Positions 7,850-16,423 are shown, counted from the first letter of the stretch. The stretch is 25,136 bases of DNA from Balneolales bacterium (GCA_007120555.1 SKNL01000196.1:1-25136), one strand, 5' to 3'. Made by a program: numbers and translations. Notes: generated by a model not told the origin, from the letters alone.

Positions 7850-8071
7850 CACAAAAACTTCCGTTTCCTCATGATTGAACCGGCCGGATGGGATGATTGG
7901 TTTGACTTCAACCCGAGCATGGGCATGGGAGGTGTGGAACAATTCAAAAGCAGTTTCGGAGCTGTTCCGTATGCTTGTCGAGCAGTCCGGCGCACTTCAA
8001 TGGTGGAAAAAATGTTGGGAACGGCCGGCAATTGGGCAAGAAAGTCCGGCGAGCGACAGCGGCTTCAATGA
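7850..8071 (+). pseudogene. C-terminal remnant of a FemAB/GNAT-type acyltransferase
   Basis: The frame from 7850 (after a TAA at 7847) reads GWDDWFDFNPSMGMGG and then VEQFKSSFGAVPYACR. This strongly recalls the C-terminal end of polysaccharide-cluster GNAT/FemAB-like acyltransferases, whose usual form is close to YDFNPSGG, then EGVxxFKxSFGA. Only this last part is present: the N-terminal roughly 250-300 residues are missing and the 70 bases upstream show no related sequence in any frame. The only available start (ATG at 7871) would make a 66-residue protein without the substrate-binding domain, so I call it a truncated pseudogene. Its TGA overlaps the flippase ATG (ATGA at 8068-8071), suggesting the intact gene was once translationally coupled to the flippase. 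A run of eight T (7790-7797) follows the aminotransferase. Recognition is from memory of the motif. Confidence 0.6.
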
Positions 8072-9528
8072 GTCTGCAGCAGAAAGCATATCGCAGCGCC
8101 GGATGGAGCGGTATTGGCGGACTGGTATCCAACGGTCTGGAACTGCTCAAGTATATCGTGCTTGCGCGCATACTGACGCCCGGCGATTTCGGTTTGCTTG
8201 CCATGGCGATGGTTGTGATCAGCCTGGGGCGGATTTTTGCCGATGGCGGCACCAGCAATGCGGTAATCCATTTCCGAAGCCAATCGTCCCGGCAACTGTC
8301 GACCCTATACTGGATCAATATCGGCGCGGCAGCAGTGTTGTATCTGGTCATTTATGTTACGGCGCCTCTTTTTGCTGTTTTTTACGGAGAGCCGGAAGTC
8401 GGCCGGCTGCTGCGGGTCGGTGGTGCCATCCTGCCACTGTTTGCACTCGGGAATCTTTATGAGGTCTTGCTGCGCAAAAGACTTTCCTTCAAATATATAA
8501 CCGTTTCGGAAGGTATCAGTTCCCTGGCCGGTTTCATCACGGCAACCGTTCTTGCACTGTGGGGATTTGGCGTGTATTCGCTGATCTGGTCCCATATTGC
8601 GACGGCTGCAATAATGAGCATGATGTACATTGGCAACGGAATGCGGACCTGGAGGCCCTCCTTGTGTTTTTCACCCGGCGAGGTTCGCTCACATCTGAGC
8701 TTCGGGCTTTTCCAGATGGGCGAGCGCGGACTGAGTGTCTATTCCGCACGGATCGATCAACTTATCATCGGCCGTTTTTTCGGTGCTGAAGTTCTGGGAG
8801 CGTATCATCTGGCATACCATCTTGTGCTGTTTCCCATCACAAGATTCAGTGCCCTGCTCAACAGAGTGGCTTTTCCCGTGTTTTCAAGCCGCCAGGACGA
8901 CAATGCCGTACTGCGTAACGGCTATCTGAAGCTGATGCGTGCAATTATCTCACTGACCGGACCATTTTTTCTGGTGACGGCCCTTACTGCCCCCTGGCTG
9001 GTGTCGCTGCTGTTTGGCGGGGGCTGGCAGCTGGCATCGGCACTCATCCCGCTGATGGCGGCCATCGGCCTGCTGAGGATGGTGGGGAACCCGAGCGGCA
9101 ATATCGTGCTGGCGAAGGGACGGGCACGCCTCATGTTTCTTTGGAATCTCGGAACGGCAATCATCAACACCCTTGTCTTTCTGGCAGGGGCACAATACAG
9201 CGTTTTTGCACTCTTGTGGATGTATCTGGCAGCAAATGCCATGTATTTTGCACTGGGCCAATCCGTTATGGTCAACAAACTGATCGGTTTGTCATGGCCG
9301 CGTTTCCTTGGGGGTACTGCTTCCGTTGCGGGCATTCTTGCCATTTCCTGGGCGGTATCCATGGTCGGAAGGTGGTTCGCAGTCAGCAAAGGCCTGATGC
9401 TTTCCGACGTTGTAATGGTCGCAGTGATTGCCTTGCTGTTTGCAATGGTGTACTTTCCTTTAGTTTGGTGGACGCAGTCCGGTTTCATCCGCGAATTTCT
9501 GGATGCTGTCAAAAACCGGTCCGGATGA
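8068..9528 (+). CDS. Wzx-like polysaccharide flippase (MOP superfamily)
   Basis: A 486-residue membrane protein with about 12-14 hydrophobic helices along its whole length, an organisation typical of Wzx/WzxC lipid-linked oligosaccharide flippases. The opening AGWSGIGGLVSNGLELLKYIVLARILTPGDFGLLAMA is the family hallmark (the LxPxDFGLxA pattern). A loop near residue 225 has ARIDQLIIGRFFGAEVLGAYHLAY, matching the second conserved half (DxxxIGxxxGxxxLGxY). It probably moves the sugar repeat or lipid-linked intermediate made by the neighbouring enzymes to the periplasmic face. The ATG at 8068 is chosen since it directly precedes the conserved N-terminus; an upstream in-frame start would add 31 unrelated residues. 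No polymerase (wzy) or chain-length regulator is visible. Confidence 0.9.
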   Translation: MSLQQKAYRSAGWSGIGGLVSNGLELLKYIVLARILTPGDFGLLAMAMVVISLGRIFADGGTSNAVIHFRSQSSRQLSTLYWINIGAAAVLYLVIYVTAPLFAVFYGEPEVGRLLRVGGAILPLFALGNLYEVLLRKRLSFKYITVSEGISSLAGFITATVLALWGFGVYSLIWSHIATAAIMSMMYIGNGMRTWRPSLCFSPGEVRSHLSFGLFQMGERGLSVYSARIDQLIIGRFFGAEVLGAYHLAYHLVLFPITRFSALLNRVAFPVFSSRQDDNAVLRNGYLKLMRAIISLTGPFFLVTALTAPWLVSLLFGGGWQLASALIPLMAAIGLLRMVGNPSGNIVLAKGRARLMFLWNLGTAIINTLVFLAGAQYSVFALLWMYLAANAMYFALGQSVMVNKLIGLSWPRFLGGTASVAGILAISWAVSMVGRWFAVSKGLMLSDVVMVAVIALLFAMVYFPLVWWTQSGFIREFLDAVKNRSG

Positions 9529-9600
9529 TCCCGGGCTCTTTCTCCCGATTCTTGAAAACCCGCGGTTGCCCTGTAATACGACCGGCGCCCAACCACACCA

Positions 9601-9726
9601 TGTACCTCTTTTTAAATGCCACATACTTCTTTTCAGTGTCATTTACCTTTTTCCACAGTAATTAATCTTTTTCCATTGTCATTCACCTCTTTTCATTGTC
9701 ATTTACCTCTTTTCATTGTGCGTTAT
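9601..9726. repeat. Degenerate 20-bp tandem array, possible solo IS21-like end
   Basis: Five to six head-to-tail units with a strict 20-base period and consensus CTCTTTTCATTGTCATTTAC. Units start at 9607, 9627, 9647, 9667, 9687 and 9707; the central ones agree best and the outer ones decay. There are no spacers between units, and a 20-base period cannot encode a repeated peptide. Serial about 20-bp repeats beginning near a 5'-TGT (here TGTACCTC at 9601) are typical of IS21-family element ends, but no istA/istB and no second end are seen. The array lies between flippase and glycosyltransferase, ending 35 bases before the latter's ATG. The preceding 72 bases after the flippase show no gene. Confidence 0.8.
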
Positions 9727-9761
9727 CCTTTGCACTGCAACTCCAAGAAATCCGTTTTTTC

Positions 9762-10922
9762 ATGTCACTGACTGTTGCACACAGTTTTCCCGTATGGCTT
9801 CCACAGACCCAGACCTGGCTGTACAATCAGGTGCGGTTCCTGCCGGATGATGTGACCTCCCATATCCTCTGCAAGGAGTTGCAGCATCAGGATCAGTTCC
9901 ACCTGTCCAACATCCATTCGCTTTCCGGCCCGGCGAATCGATTCACACGGCTGTCCACCCGGCTTTTCCGACACATCGACTACCATCTGTTTGTGCGGTA
10001 CAAATGCCATCGCCTGAAACCGGACATCCTCCATTCGCATTTTGGTCCGGTTGGATGGAAAAACCATCGTGTCATGCAACTGCCTCTCTCCTCCCGAACA
10101 AGAAAAACGAGGCAGGTGGTGACGTTTTACGGGCAGGATGTGGATCATCTCCCGAAAGTGAATCCGGCGTGGAAAAAACGGTACCAGGATATGTTCCAGC
10201 GGGTCGATCTGGTACTTTGCGAGGGTTCCTTCATGGCTGCAAAAGTACAGGCGCTGGGATGTCCGGCAGAGAAATTGCGTGTTCATCATCTTGGCGTTGA
10301 CCTGGACACCATCGCTTTTGAACCCAGGATGAAAAGCAGGGACGAGCCTTTTCGAGTGCTCATGGCAGCGGCTTTTCGTCCAAAAAAAGGATTCCTTTAT
10401 GGTTTGAAAGCGCTGGAACAGGTCGCCGAACACGTAAACCTGGAGGTTACTCTTGTGGGTGACGCCATTGATGACCCGGCATCTGTCATGGAAAAGCGAC
10501 ACATCCTCGCGTTTCTGGAGCAGTCACCGCTGGGCAAGCGGGTGAAACGGACCGGGTTCATGACAGCAAGAAAACTTTTTGAAACGGCGCGCTCGCATCA
10601 CATTTACCTTGCACCCAGTGTCACTGCCGAGGATGGTGACAGTGAAGGTGGCGCCCCTGTATCGCTTATTGAAATGGCAGCCGGCGGCATGCCTGTAGTA
10701 AGTTCAAATCATTGTGACATTCCGGATGTTATCCATCATGGCCATAGTGGTTTGCTGGCGGAAGAGCGGGATAGTGACGGAATCGCAACCTGCCTGAAAA
10801 AACTGATGTCCGACCCGGGGTCATGGGGGGCGATGACCCGGAATGCGCGATCTTTTCTGGAGAAGGAATATAATGCGGTCACACAGGGTGAAAAGTTGTA
10901 TCATCTTTATGGCATGCTGTAG
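9762..10922 (+). CDS. GT4 glycosyltransferase, WcaL-like
   Basis: A 386-residue retaining glycosyltransferase with GT-B fold. The N-terminal domain has ILHSHFGPVGW (about residues 89-99) and VTFYGQDVDHLP (about 120-131), the acceptor-side motifs seen in colanic-acid-type GT4 enzymes such as WcaL. The C-terminal domain has RVLMAAAFRPKKGF (the donor-phosphate Arg/Lys region, about 198-211) and EGGAPVSLIEMAAGGMPVVS (about 295-314), the form of the glutamate motif found in this subgroup. It likely adds a hexose to the growing repeat; donor and acceptor are unknown. The ATG at 9762 is chosen; a frame extension to 9696 would read through the tandem repeat and adds no conserved sequence. Confidence 0.87.
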   Translation: MSLTVAHSFPVWLPQTQTWLYNQVRFLPDDVTSHILCKELQHQDQFHLSNIHSLSGPANRFTRLSTRLFRHIDYHLFVRYKCHRLKPDILHSHFGPVGWKNHRVMQLPLSSRTRKTRQVVTFYGQDVDHLPKVNPAWKKRYQDMFQRVDLVLCEGSFMAAKVQALGCPAEKLRVHHLGVDLDTIAFEPRMKSRDEPFRVLMAAAFRPKKGFLYGLKALEQVAEHVNLEVTLVGDAIDDPASVMEKRHILAFLEQSPLGKRVKRTGFMTARKLFETARSHHIYLAPSVTAEDGDSEGGAPVSLIEMAAGGMPVVSSNHCDIPDVIHHGHSGLLAEERDSDGIATCLKKLMSDPGSWGAMTRNARSFLEKEYNAVTQGEKLYHLYGML

Positions 10923-10960
10923 AGGATATCACAAGGCATATCTCTTTTTTGCCAAATTAT

Positions 10961-12223
10961 ATGAGGCCTTCATTGTCCGGTAAAGAAAAAGAATATTATT
11001 ACAAAACGCGGATCCTTTTTATTTCTCACAGCGGTGAGTTGTATGGTGCGGAGCGGTCCTTGCTGACGCTGGTCTGTGGCCTGCAGCGGCTCGACAGGTA
11101 CGAGATCCTGGTCGTTGTTCCGGACGAAGGCCCTCTAGCCCGGGCGCTTGATGATAAGGATATTCCATTCCGGATCATTCCCTTCCTGCGCTGGATCGGA
11201 TTCCGGTATCATACTGTTGCAAGGCATTATCGCAGGATCAGGAACCGGTTTCTGCTTGGCCGGCTGGTGAGGGAAGCGGAACGCTGGATGCCCGATATCA
11301 TATACACCAACACCATCGCCACACCTGCGGGGGCTATGGCTGCTGAAAAGTTGTCGCCTCGGCCGTTGCATATCTGGCATGCCAGGGAGTTGCCCGGTGA
11401 CCGTTCTACAGGGTTCGGGCTTTTCGATTACGGTACGGAATCGTCGCTGCGTCTGATAGCCCGCACGAGTGACTGTTTCATCTGCAACTCCCGTTTTCTG
11501 CATGATCAGCTGGCGCCGCGGCTTCGGCGAGCGGCCGGACCTTCCAAAGAGCTTCGCACCGAAATCGTCTACAATGGCCTGGATACGGAAACGTATCATT
11601 CAGAGCCATCGGACCAGCTGGGAAAGCCGGCAGACGGAACAGGCACACCGCTTCGCATGATCATGGCTGGTGGCGTGAGCAGGGTCAAGCACTACGGCGA
11701 GGCCGTTGCGGCTGTCAAAATCCTGGAATTGGCGGGAGTATCCGTGCTGCTTGATATCTACGGGTCGGGTGATGATGAGGAGATGCGGAAGCTGGCAAAA
11801 GAGATTGAAGACGCCGGCCTGGAGAAAAGAGTTCAGCTGATGGGGTATCGCAGTGATCTGGGTGCCGAATACGCTCGGGCGGATTTACTGCTGATCACAT
11901 CCCGGATGGAAACATTCGGCCGTGTTGCCGTGGAAGCGATGCTGGCGGGATGTCCCGTTGTGAGCTCCGATGCCGGCGCGCTGCCTGAAATCGTACTGGA
12001 TGGTGAGACGGGGCTTGTATACCGGTCGGGCGAACCGGAACATCTCGTCCGACAGATCAGAAAACTTATCGACGATCCGTCGCTTCGCAACGCGATTATC
12101 AATCGGGCGCGGGAATATGCCGAAACTCATTTCTCAGCGGAGCGTCTCGTGACGGAAATCGACCGGATCCTCAGGGATCTGATCGCAGGAACCAAAACAA
12201 CCGGGGCTGATGATACAGGCTGA
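10961..12223 (+). CDS. GT4 glycosyltransferase
   Basis: A 420-residue GT-B glycosyltransferase of family GT4. It opens with RILFISHSGELYGAERSLLT, the glycine-rich loop plus GAE motif of the N-terminal domain. IVYNGLD and then IMAGGVSRVKHYGEAVAA mark the linker and the start of the donor domain, and SRMETFGRVAVEAMLAGCPV holds the EX7E catalytic pair, followed by ALPEIVLDGETGLVY. It probably uses a nucleotide-diphosphate sugar to extend the surface glycan. A TTG at 10949 is in frame, but the ATG at 10961 is the simpler start; neither has a clear Shine-Dalgarno. Its end overlaps the next glycosyltransferase by 14 bases, so the two are probably translated together. Confidence 0.9.
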   Translation: MRPSLSGKEKEYYYKTRILFISHSGELYGAERSLLTLVCGLQRLDRYEILVVVPDEGPLARALDDKDIPFRIIPFLRWIGFRYHTVARHYRRIRNRFLLGRLVREAERWMPDIIYTNTIATPAGAMAAEKLSPRPLHIWHARELPGDRSTGFGLFDYGTESSLRLIARTSDCFICNSRFLHDQLAPRLRRAAGPSKELRTEIVYNGLDTETYHSEPSDQLGKPADGTGTPLRMIMAGGVSRVKHYGEAVAAVKILELAGVSVLLDIYGSGDDEEMRKLAKEIEDAGLEKRVQLMGYRSDLGAEYARADLLLITSRMETFGRVAVEAMLAGCPVVSSDAGALPEIVLDGETGLVYRSGEPEHLVRQIRKLIDDPSLRNAIINRAREYAETHFSAERLVTEIDRILRDLIAGTKTTGADDTG

Positions 12224-13232
12224 AGCACAAGCTGAAAGCAAGTCCGGGCGCATCGCTGTCCTGCTCTCCACCTGCAATGGTGCCGGTTATCTGGTCCCTT
12301 TGCTTGAAAGTATTCAGGACCAGAGCTGCCCTCACTGGGATCTGTGGGTTCGTGATGACGGATCGACGGACGGTACGGTGGAAATCCTCGAGGAATTTGC
12401 CGGCAGATTGGCGCAAAAAACCCAAACCGGGACTGGCAGCCGGATGCATGTGATCCGTGGGGAAAACATCGGCATTGTCAGAAGTTTCTTCCATCTTCTC
12501 GGGCAGGCAGGCGATGCGTATGCTGGATACTCTTTCTGTGACCAGGATGATGTCTGGCTTCCTGAAAAACTGGAGCGCGCTGTGCGTGTCCTGAAACGGG
12601 ATGTGCCGTTTTTGTACCATGGGCGACAATGGCTGGTAGATCAGGAAAGCGGTGAAAAAATCCTGAGCCCCGTCCCGAAGAACGCAGGGTTTGCAAATGC
12701 CCTGATCCAGAACCAGGTAGTAGGATGCACCATGGTGATCAACACGCCGCTCAGGAACTGCGTCCTGGAGACGCTGCGGGCCGGCAGCGATGGCGATCCC
12801 TGTTCCGGAATTATCATGCACGACTGGTGGTGTTACCTGCTGGCAAGTGCCATCGGGCACATGCACTATGATCCGGAGCCCGTCATCCTGTTCCGCCGTC
12901 ACGAAGAGAGCACCACCCCTGTGGCCACCAGTTCCTTTCGGATCATCCGCAAGCGATTAACCGCCATGCGTAAACGTGACTGGTCGGTCGGACACATTGT
13001 GCGTCAGGCGAGGGCGCTGCAAAGACATTTCGCCCACCTCGAAAATCGTACGGACTCTGGTTTACGATGCCGGTTATCTGAATCAAACAGGCAGCTGCTG
13101 CATTCACTGCTCAATCTTCAATCAGCCACATTTTCCAGGCGTATCGGTTATCTGTTCACGGGAGAGCATAGCCGTATCGGAAAGATCGATACCACCGTTT
13201 TTCGCCTGCTTGTGCTTTTCAAGCGATTCTGA
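12210..13232 (+). CDS. GT2 glycosyltransferase, rhamnosyltransferase-like
   Basis: A 340-residue inverting glycosyltransferase with GT-A fold. Visible motifs are AVLLSTCNGAGYL (about residues 16-28), DDGSTDGT (49-56, nucleotide binding), DQDDVWLPEK (111-120, the metal-binding DxD site) and HDWW (204-207), which in this subgroup lies near the catalytic base. The pattern DQDDVW plus HDWW is common in RfbF/RgpB-like rhamnosyltransferases of surface polysaccharide clusters, but the sugar is a guess. The C-terminal third (about 240-340) is basic and helical, perhaps for membrane association. It overlaps the preceding GT4 gene by 14 bases and is the last gene of the cluster; a convergent small gene ends 27 bases further on. 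Confidence 0.88.
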   Translation: MIQAEAQAESKSGRIAVLLSTCNGAGYLVPLLESIQDQSCPHWDLWVRDDGSTDGTVEILEEFAGRLAQKTQTGTGSRMHVIRGENIGIVRSFFHLLGQAGDAYAGYSFCDQDDVWLPEKLERAVRVLKRDVPFLYHGRQWLVDQESGEKILSPVPKNAGFANALIQNQVVGCTMVINTPLRNCVLETLRAGSDGDPCSGIIMHDWWCYLLASAIGHMHYDPEPVILFRRHEESTTPVATSSFRIIRKRLTAMRKRDWSVGHIVRQARALQRHFAHLENRTDSGLRCRLSESNRQLLHSLLNLQSATFSRRIGYLFTGEHSRIGKIDTTVFRLLVLFKRF

Positions 13233-13259
13233 GGTTGATCACGGGAACTGGATGCTGAT

Positions 13260-13598
13260 TCAGACCGCAATAGTTGCCGAAAGCGCATCCACAGCTGTTT
13301 GCTCCGAGCACATGCCCTGACGGTAGGCTCGTATCCAGTAGGAAACGCTCTTTCTGCGGTTTTTAACACCTGTGTCACAAGTGGAATAGAGTCCGAGCAG
13401 TTCATCGCGATACGCCTCCATATCAGACCGGATGACATTTCGCAACGCATCCGGAAGATCGTTCCAGCCAAACAGTGTGAAAATATCCGTTTCGTGGATC
13501 CGTTGATCGGTGAGCAGTGCCAGCCGGCGTGTGTTTGCCGTAATTTCAATGGAATGCTGTTTCTCTGCAGTGTGTGTGAGCGGGGTTGCCGTGTTCAT
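13260..13598 (-). CDS. Small protein of unknown function
   Basis: A 112-residue soluble protein that I do not recognise. It has no signal peptide, membrane segment or cysteine pair motif. The middle (about residues 38-70, HETDIFTLFGWNDLPDALRN and onwards) is rich in acidic and aromatic residues and probably helical; a basic stretch GVKNRRKSVSYWIRAYRQG (about 77-95) follows. The ATG at 13598 is supported by a good Shine-Dalgarno, GGAG, seven bases upstream, better than most genes here, which is the main reason to call it real. It is the only minus-strand gene between the polysaccharide cluster and the antiporter and has its own divergent upstream region with an imperfect inverted repeat. Confidence 0.65.
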   Translation of the reverse strand: MNTATPLTHTAEKQHSIEITANTRRLALLTDQRIHETDIFTLFGWNDLPDALRNVIRSDMEAYRDELLGLYSTCDTGVKNRRKSVSYWIRAYRQGMCSEQTAVDALSATIAV

Positions 13599-13652
13599 TT
13601 TTATTCTCCGGTTTTGGGTTTCCTTGTTCGTTCAGAAGCAATGTAACGGCAT

Positions 13653-13674
13653 GGTGTGACAACATAGTGACACC
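13653..13674. promoter_or_regulatory. Imperfect 22-bp inverted repeat, possible operator
   Basis: GGTGTGAC, six bases, then GTGACACC: eight-base arms with one mismatch, the usual geometry of a dimeric helix-turn-helix regulator site. It lies in the divergent spacer, 55 bases before the small unknown gene and about 150 bases before the antiporter. No regulator gene is next to it. It could also be chance. Confidence 0.3.
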
Positions 13675-13751
13675 CATTATGAATTTATTTTCGGAAAAAA
13701 TAAAATTCGCCTGTTGCGGAGCTTGCCGTTAAAACTCCGGCACTTTTTTCT

Positions 13752-13759
13752 TATGTTTG
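13752..13759 (+). promoter_or_regulatory. Possible antiporter promoter (-7 box TATGTTTG)
   Basis: TATGTTTG is an exact match to the Bacteroidota TAnnTTTG -7 element, 63 bases before the antiporter ATG. The -33 region about 19-26 bases upstream holds only a weak TTG (13723-13725). The spacing is therefore not ideal and the call is tentative. Confidence 0.35.
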
Positions 13760-13822
13760 CATGCATGCCGCCGGTTGCCTTGCAGCACTGTTCCCGGCAT
13801 TCCTGCAGATACCCCTATACCC

Positions 13823-16369
13823 ATGCAACTGTCTGATTTTTTAACTCTTCCGTTCAGTGATCCCGTGCTGATATTTGCACTGGTGATGCTCATAATCCTG
13901 ACGGTGCCCCTGGTAGCCAGCAAGCTGAGGGTGCCCGCCATAGTCGGGCTCATCATAGCCGGGGCCCTGGTGGGACAAGGCGGATTGGGCTTTCTGGAAC
14001 GTGATGCCACCATCATATTGCTGGGCACGGTGGGATTGCTTTACCTGATGTTCATTGCCGGGGTATCCATTGATCTGGAAAAGTTCAGCAGGTCACGCGG
14101 ACAGAGCATTCTTTTCGGGGTGGCCTCATTTGGACTTCCGCTGGCCGGCAGTCTTTTGCTGGCACCACCGCTCCTGGGTTACTCAACGGAAAGCGCTCTG
14201 TTGCTGGGCGCCATTGTAGGCTCGCATACGCTTCTGGCCTATCCGATAGCCAACCGTCTTGGCATAGGAAAAAACAAGGCCGTTACGCTGAGTCTCGGGG
14301 CAACCATGGTGACAGATGCCCTTTCCCTTACCATACTGGCCATAGTTGCAGCAACCGTTCACGGAGATATAAACACGTACTTCTGGATCACTTTCATCGG
14401 TTCGGTGGCTGTCTATCTTGCGGTGGTGGTATTCATACTTCCCCGGCTTGGACGCTGGTTCTTCAGGAATGTCCGCGACCAGACCAACATAGAGTATGTC
14501 TTTTTGCTGACGGTCCTGTTCGTGACGGCGTATGCGGCCCAGCTTGTCGGCCTGGCCGCAATCATCGGGGCGTTTCTGGCCGGACTTAGCATGAACCGCC
14601 TGGTACCTGAAAACAGCACATTGATGAGCCGGGTACAGTTTGTCGGGAATGCGCTGTTTATCCCGTTTTTCCTGATTTCGGTAGGCATGCTGGTGGATGT
14701 AAGTGTGCTGACCTCTATGGAAGTCTGGCTTGTGGCCCTGCTCTTTTTCCTCCTGGTCATGGTAGGCAAATATCTGGCTGCCAAAGCGGGACAGCTATAT
14801 TTCCGGTTGACGCCGGATGAGGGCTGGGTCATGCTGGGCCTGACGAGTCCGCAGGCGGCGGCCACCCTTGCCGTGACCCTGATCGGTTTTGAGATCGGAC
14901 TTTTAGATGAGATGGCGGTCAATGCCGTGGTCATTCTGATTCTTGCCAGCTGCTTTGTGGGACCCTATCTGGTGGATCTGTACGGACGCCGTGTGGTCCT
15001 GGCTGAGGAAAAATCATCCCTCAAGGTCTCGGACTCCCCCGAACGTATCCTGGTGCCGCTGGCCAATCCGGATACGGCCGAGGCGCTCATGGATATCGCG
15101 ATCATGATTCGCGGTAAAAACAGCACCGAACCGATTTTTCCCCTGACCGTTGCGCGTGAGACACGTTATGTCGAAGCAGCCGTGGCATCGGGTGAGAAAA
15201 TGCTGAGCCATGCCGTGGTGCATGCGGCGGCGGCCGATGTTCCGGTCATTCCGGTTACCCGTGTGGATTACAATATAGCCTCGGGGATCATCCGTGCAAC
15301 ACGGGAGCTGCGCATATCGGATATCGTGATCGGCTGGAACGGGGTGATCACGGCGCGGCAGCGCATTTTCGGCACGGTACTGGATCAGCTGATGGAGCAG
15401 TCCGATGAGACCATCCTTGTTTCCAAAATCGATCAGCCCATCAATACCACCGAACGCGTGATCCTGGCTGTTCCTCCCATGTCCCAGTACGAACCGGGTT
15501 TTGGAGACAGCTTCCAGACCATCAAGAAGCTGATCAACCAGCTGGGTGCAAAGCTTGTTGTACTGGGAACCGAAAGCAATCTGAACATACTCAAACCTTT
15601 TATCGAGGAGCATAAGCCGGAGCTGTCGGCACAATACAAGATCGTCAGGAAATGGAACAAGGTGACGGATTCCATAGCCGGCCTCTACAACAATCGGGAC
15701 CTGGTGATACTGGTCAGTTCCCGTCGTGGAGGTGTTGCCTGGCAGCCGGCATTTGAGAGGCTTCCCGCCCAGATCATCAGGAATGTCAATCCTGAAAATT
15801 TCATCATTGTCTATCCGGCCGAAGTGGAGGAGCACAAAAAACCGCAAGCGGTACTCCGCTTCGACGCCTCCCCCCTGCTCCCTGACATTTCTGCCAACCA
15901 GATTTATATAGCTGCCGACGGCAAAGACGGGTACACCCAGGCCATTGAGAAAATGGTGTCCGGCCTGTATCCTGACCGGGCTGATGTCGGAACCGAGATT
16001 TCCCAGCAGCTGAAAGTCCTGGAACCGGAGAATCTGCCCAGCGATCTTCCCGGGGTGATGCTGACCCATCTGAGCACACATCATGTGAGCAAACCACTAC
16101 TTCTGCTTGCAATCAGTGAAGAGGGATTCCAGGTGGACACATTGGACGAGCCGGTACAGATCGTTTTCATCCTGCTCAGCCCCACTCATCTGAGTTTTCA
16201 GCGCAAGCTTTTGATTCTCAACAGGCTGGGACGCCTGATCGGGGGCGAAAAGACTAAAAAGAAGCTTGCCAAAGCCAAGAACATCGATGAAATCCGGAAG
16301 ACGCTGTCGGCAAAGCTCACTATTTTGCCGGGAAAAGAGTCGGAAGAAGAAACGGCCGGTGATTCCTAA
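13823..16369 (+). CDS. CPA2-type cation/proton antiporter with C-terminal Usp-like domains
   Basis: An 848-residue protein. Residues 1-395 form a CPA2 (Na+ or K+/H+ exchanger) membrane domain with about 12-13 helices: LRVPAIVGLIIAGALVGQGG (about 35-54), GLLYLMFIAGVSIDLEKF, ATMVTDALSLTILA with Asp165, GLAAIIGAFLAGLSMNR, FIPFFLISVGMLVD, and Lys316 at the place of the conserved lysine of NapA-type antiporters. The C-terminal half is cytoplasmic: a first universal-stress-protein-like domain (about 405-545, starting ERILVPLANPDTAEAL), a second (about 560-690, ERVILAVPPMSQYEPGF), and a further, less clear region. Usp-like tails probably sense a ligand and gate transport. The ATG at 13823 starts just before the first helix. 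Confidence 0.87.
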   Translation: MQLSDFLTLPFSDPVLIFALVMLIILTVPLVASKLRVPAIVGLIIAGALVGQGGLGFLERDATIILLGTVGLLYLMFIAGVSIDLEKFSRSRGQSILFGVASFGLPLAGSLLLAPPLLGYSTESALLLGAIVGSHTLLAYPIANRLGIGKNKAVTLSLGATMVTDALSLTILAIVAATVHGDINTYFWITFIGSVAVYLAVVVFILPRLGRWFFRNVRDQTNIEYVFLLTVLFVTAYAAQLVGLAAIIGAFLAGLSMNRLVPENSTLMSRVQFVGNALFIPFFLISVGMLVDVSVLTSMEVWLVALLFFLLVMVGKYLAAKAGQLYFRLTPDEGWVMLGLTSPQAAATLAVTLIGFEIGLLDEMAVNAVVILILASCFVGPYLVDLYGRRVVLAEEKSSLKVSDSPERILVPLANPDTAEALMDIAIMIRGKNSTEPIFPLTVARETRYVEAAVASGEKMLSHAVVHAAAADVPVIPVTRVDYNIASGIIRATRELRISDIVIGWNGVITARQRIFGTVLDQLMEQSDETILVSKIDQPINTTERVILAVPPMSQYEPGFGDSFQTIKKLINQLGAKLVVLGTESNLNILKPFIEEHKPELSAQYKIVRKWNKVTDSIAGLYNNRDLVILVSSRRGGVAWQPAFERLPAQIIRNVNPENFIIVYPAEVEEHKKPQAVLRFDASPLLPDISANQIYIAADGKDGYTQAIEKMVSGLYPDRADVGTEISQQLKVLEPENLPSDLPGVMLTHLSTHHVSKPLLLLAISEEGFQVDTLDEPVQIVFILLSPTHLSFQRKLLILNRLGRLIGGEKTKKKLAKAKNIDEIRKTLSAKLTILPGKESEEETAGDS

Positions 16370-16423
16370 GAGCGGTGTTCGGTCAGACGGTAACCGGTCA
16401 TCACGTGTTTCGTCGCGCCGCGA

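Noticed and set aside
9607..9726. CRISPR array
   Set aside because: The 20-base units are directly adjacent without unique spacers, and no cas genes are present.
15014..16084. Open frame of 356 codons on the minus strand opposite the antiporter tail
   Set aside because: Antisense to a well-supported coding region with Usp-like domains; no family similarity.
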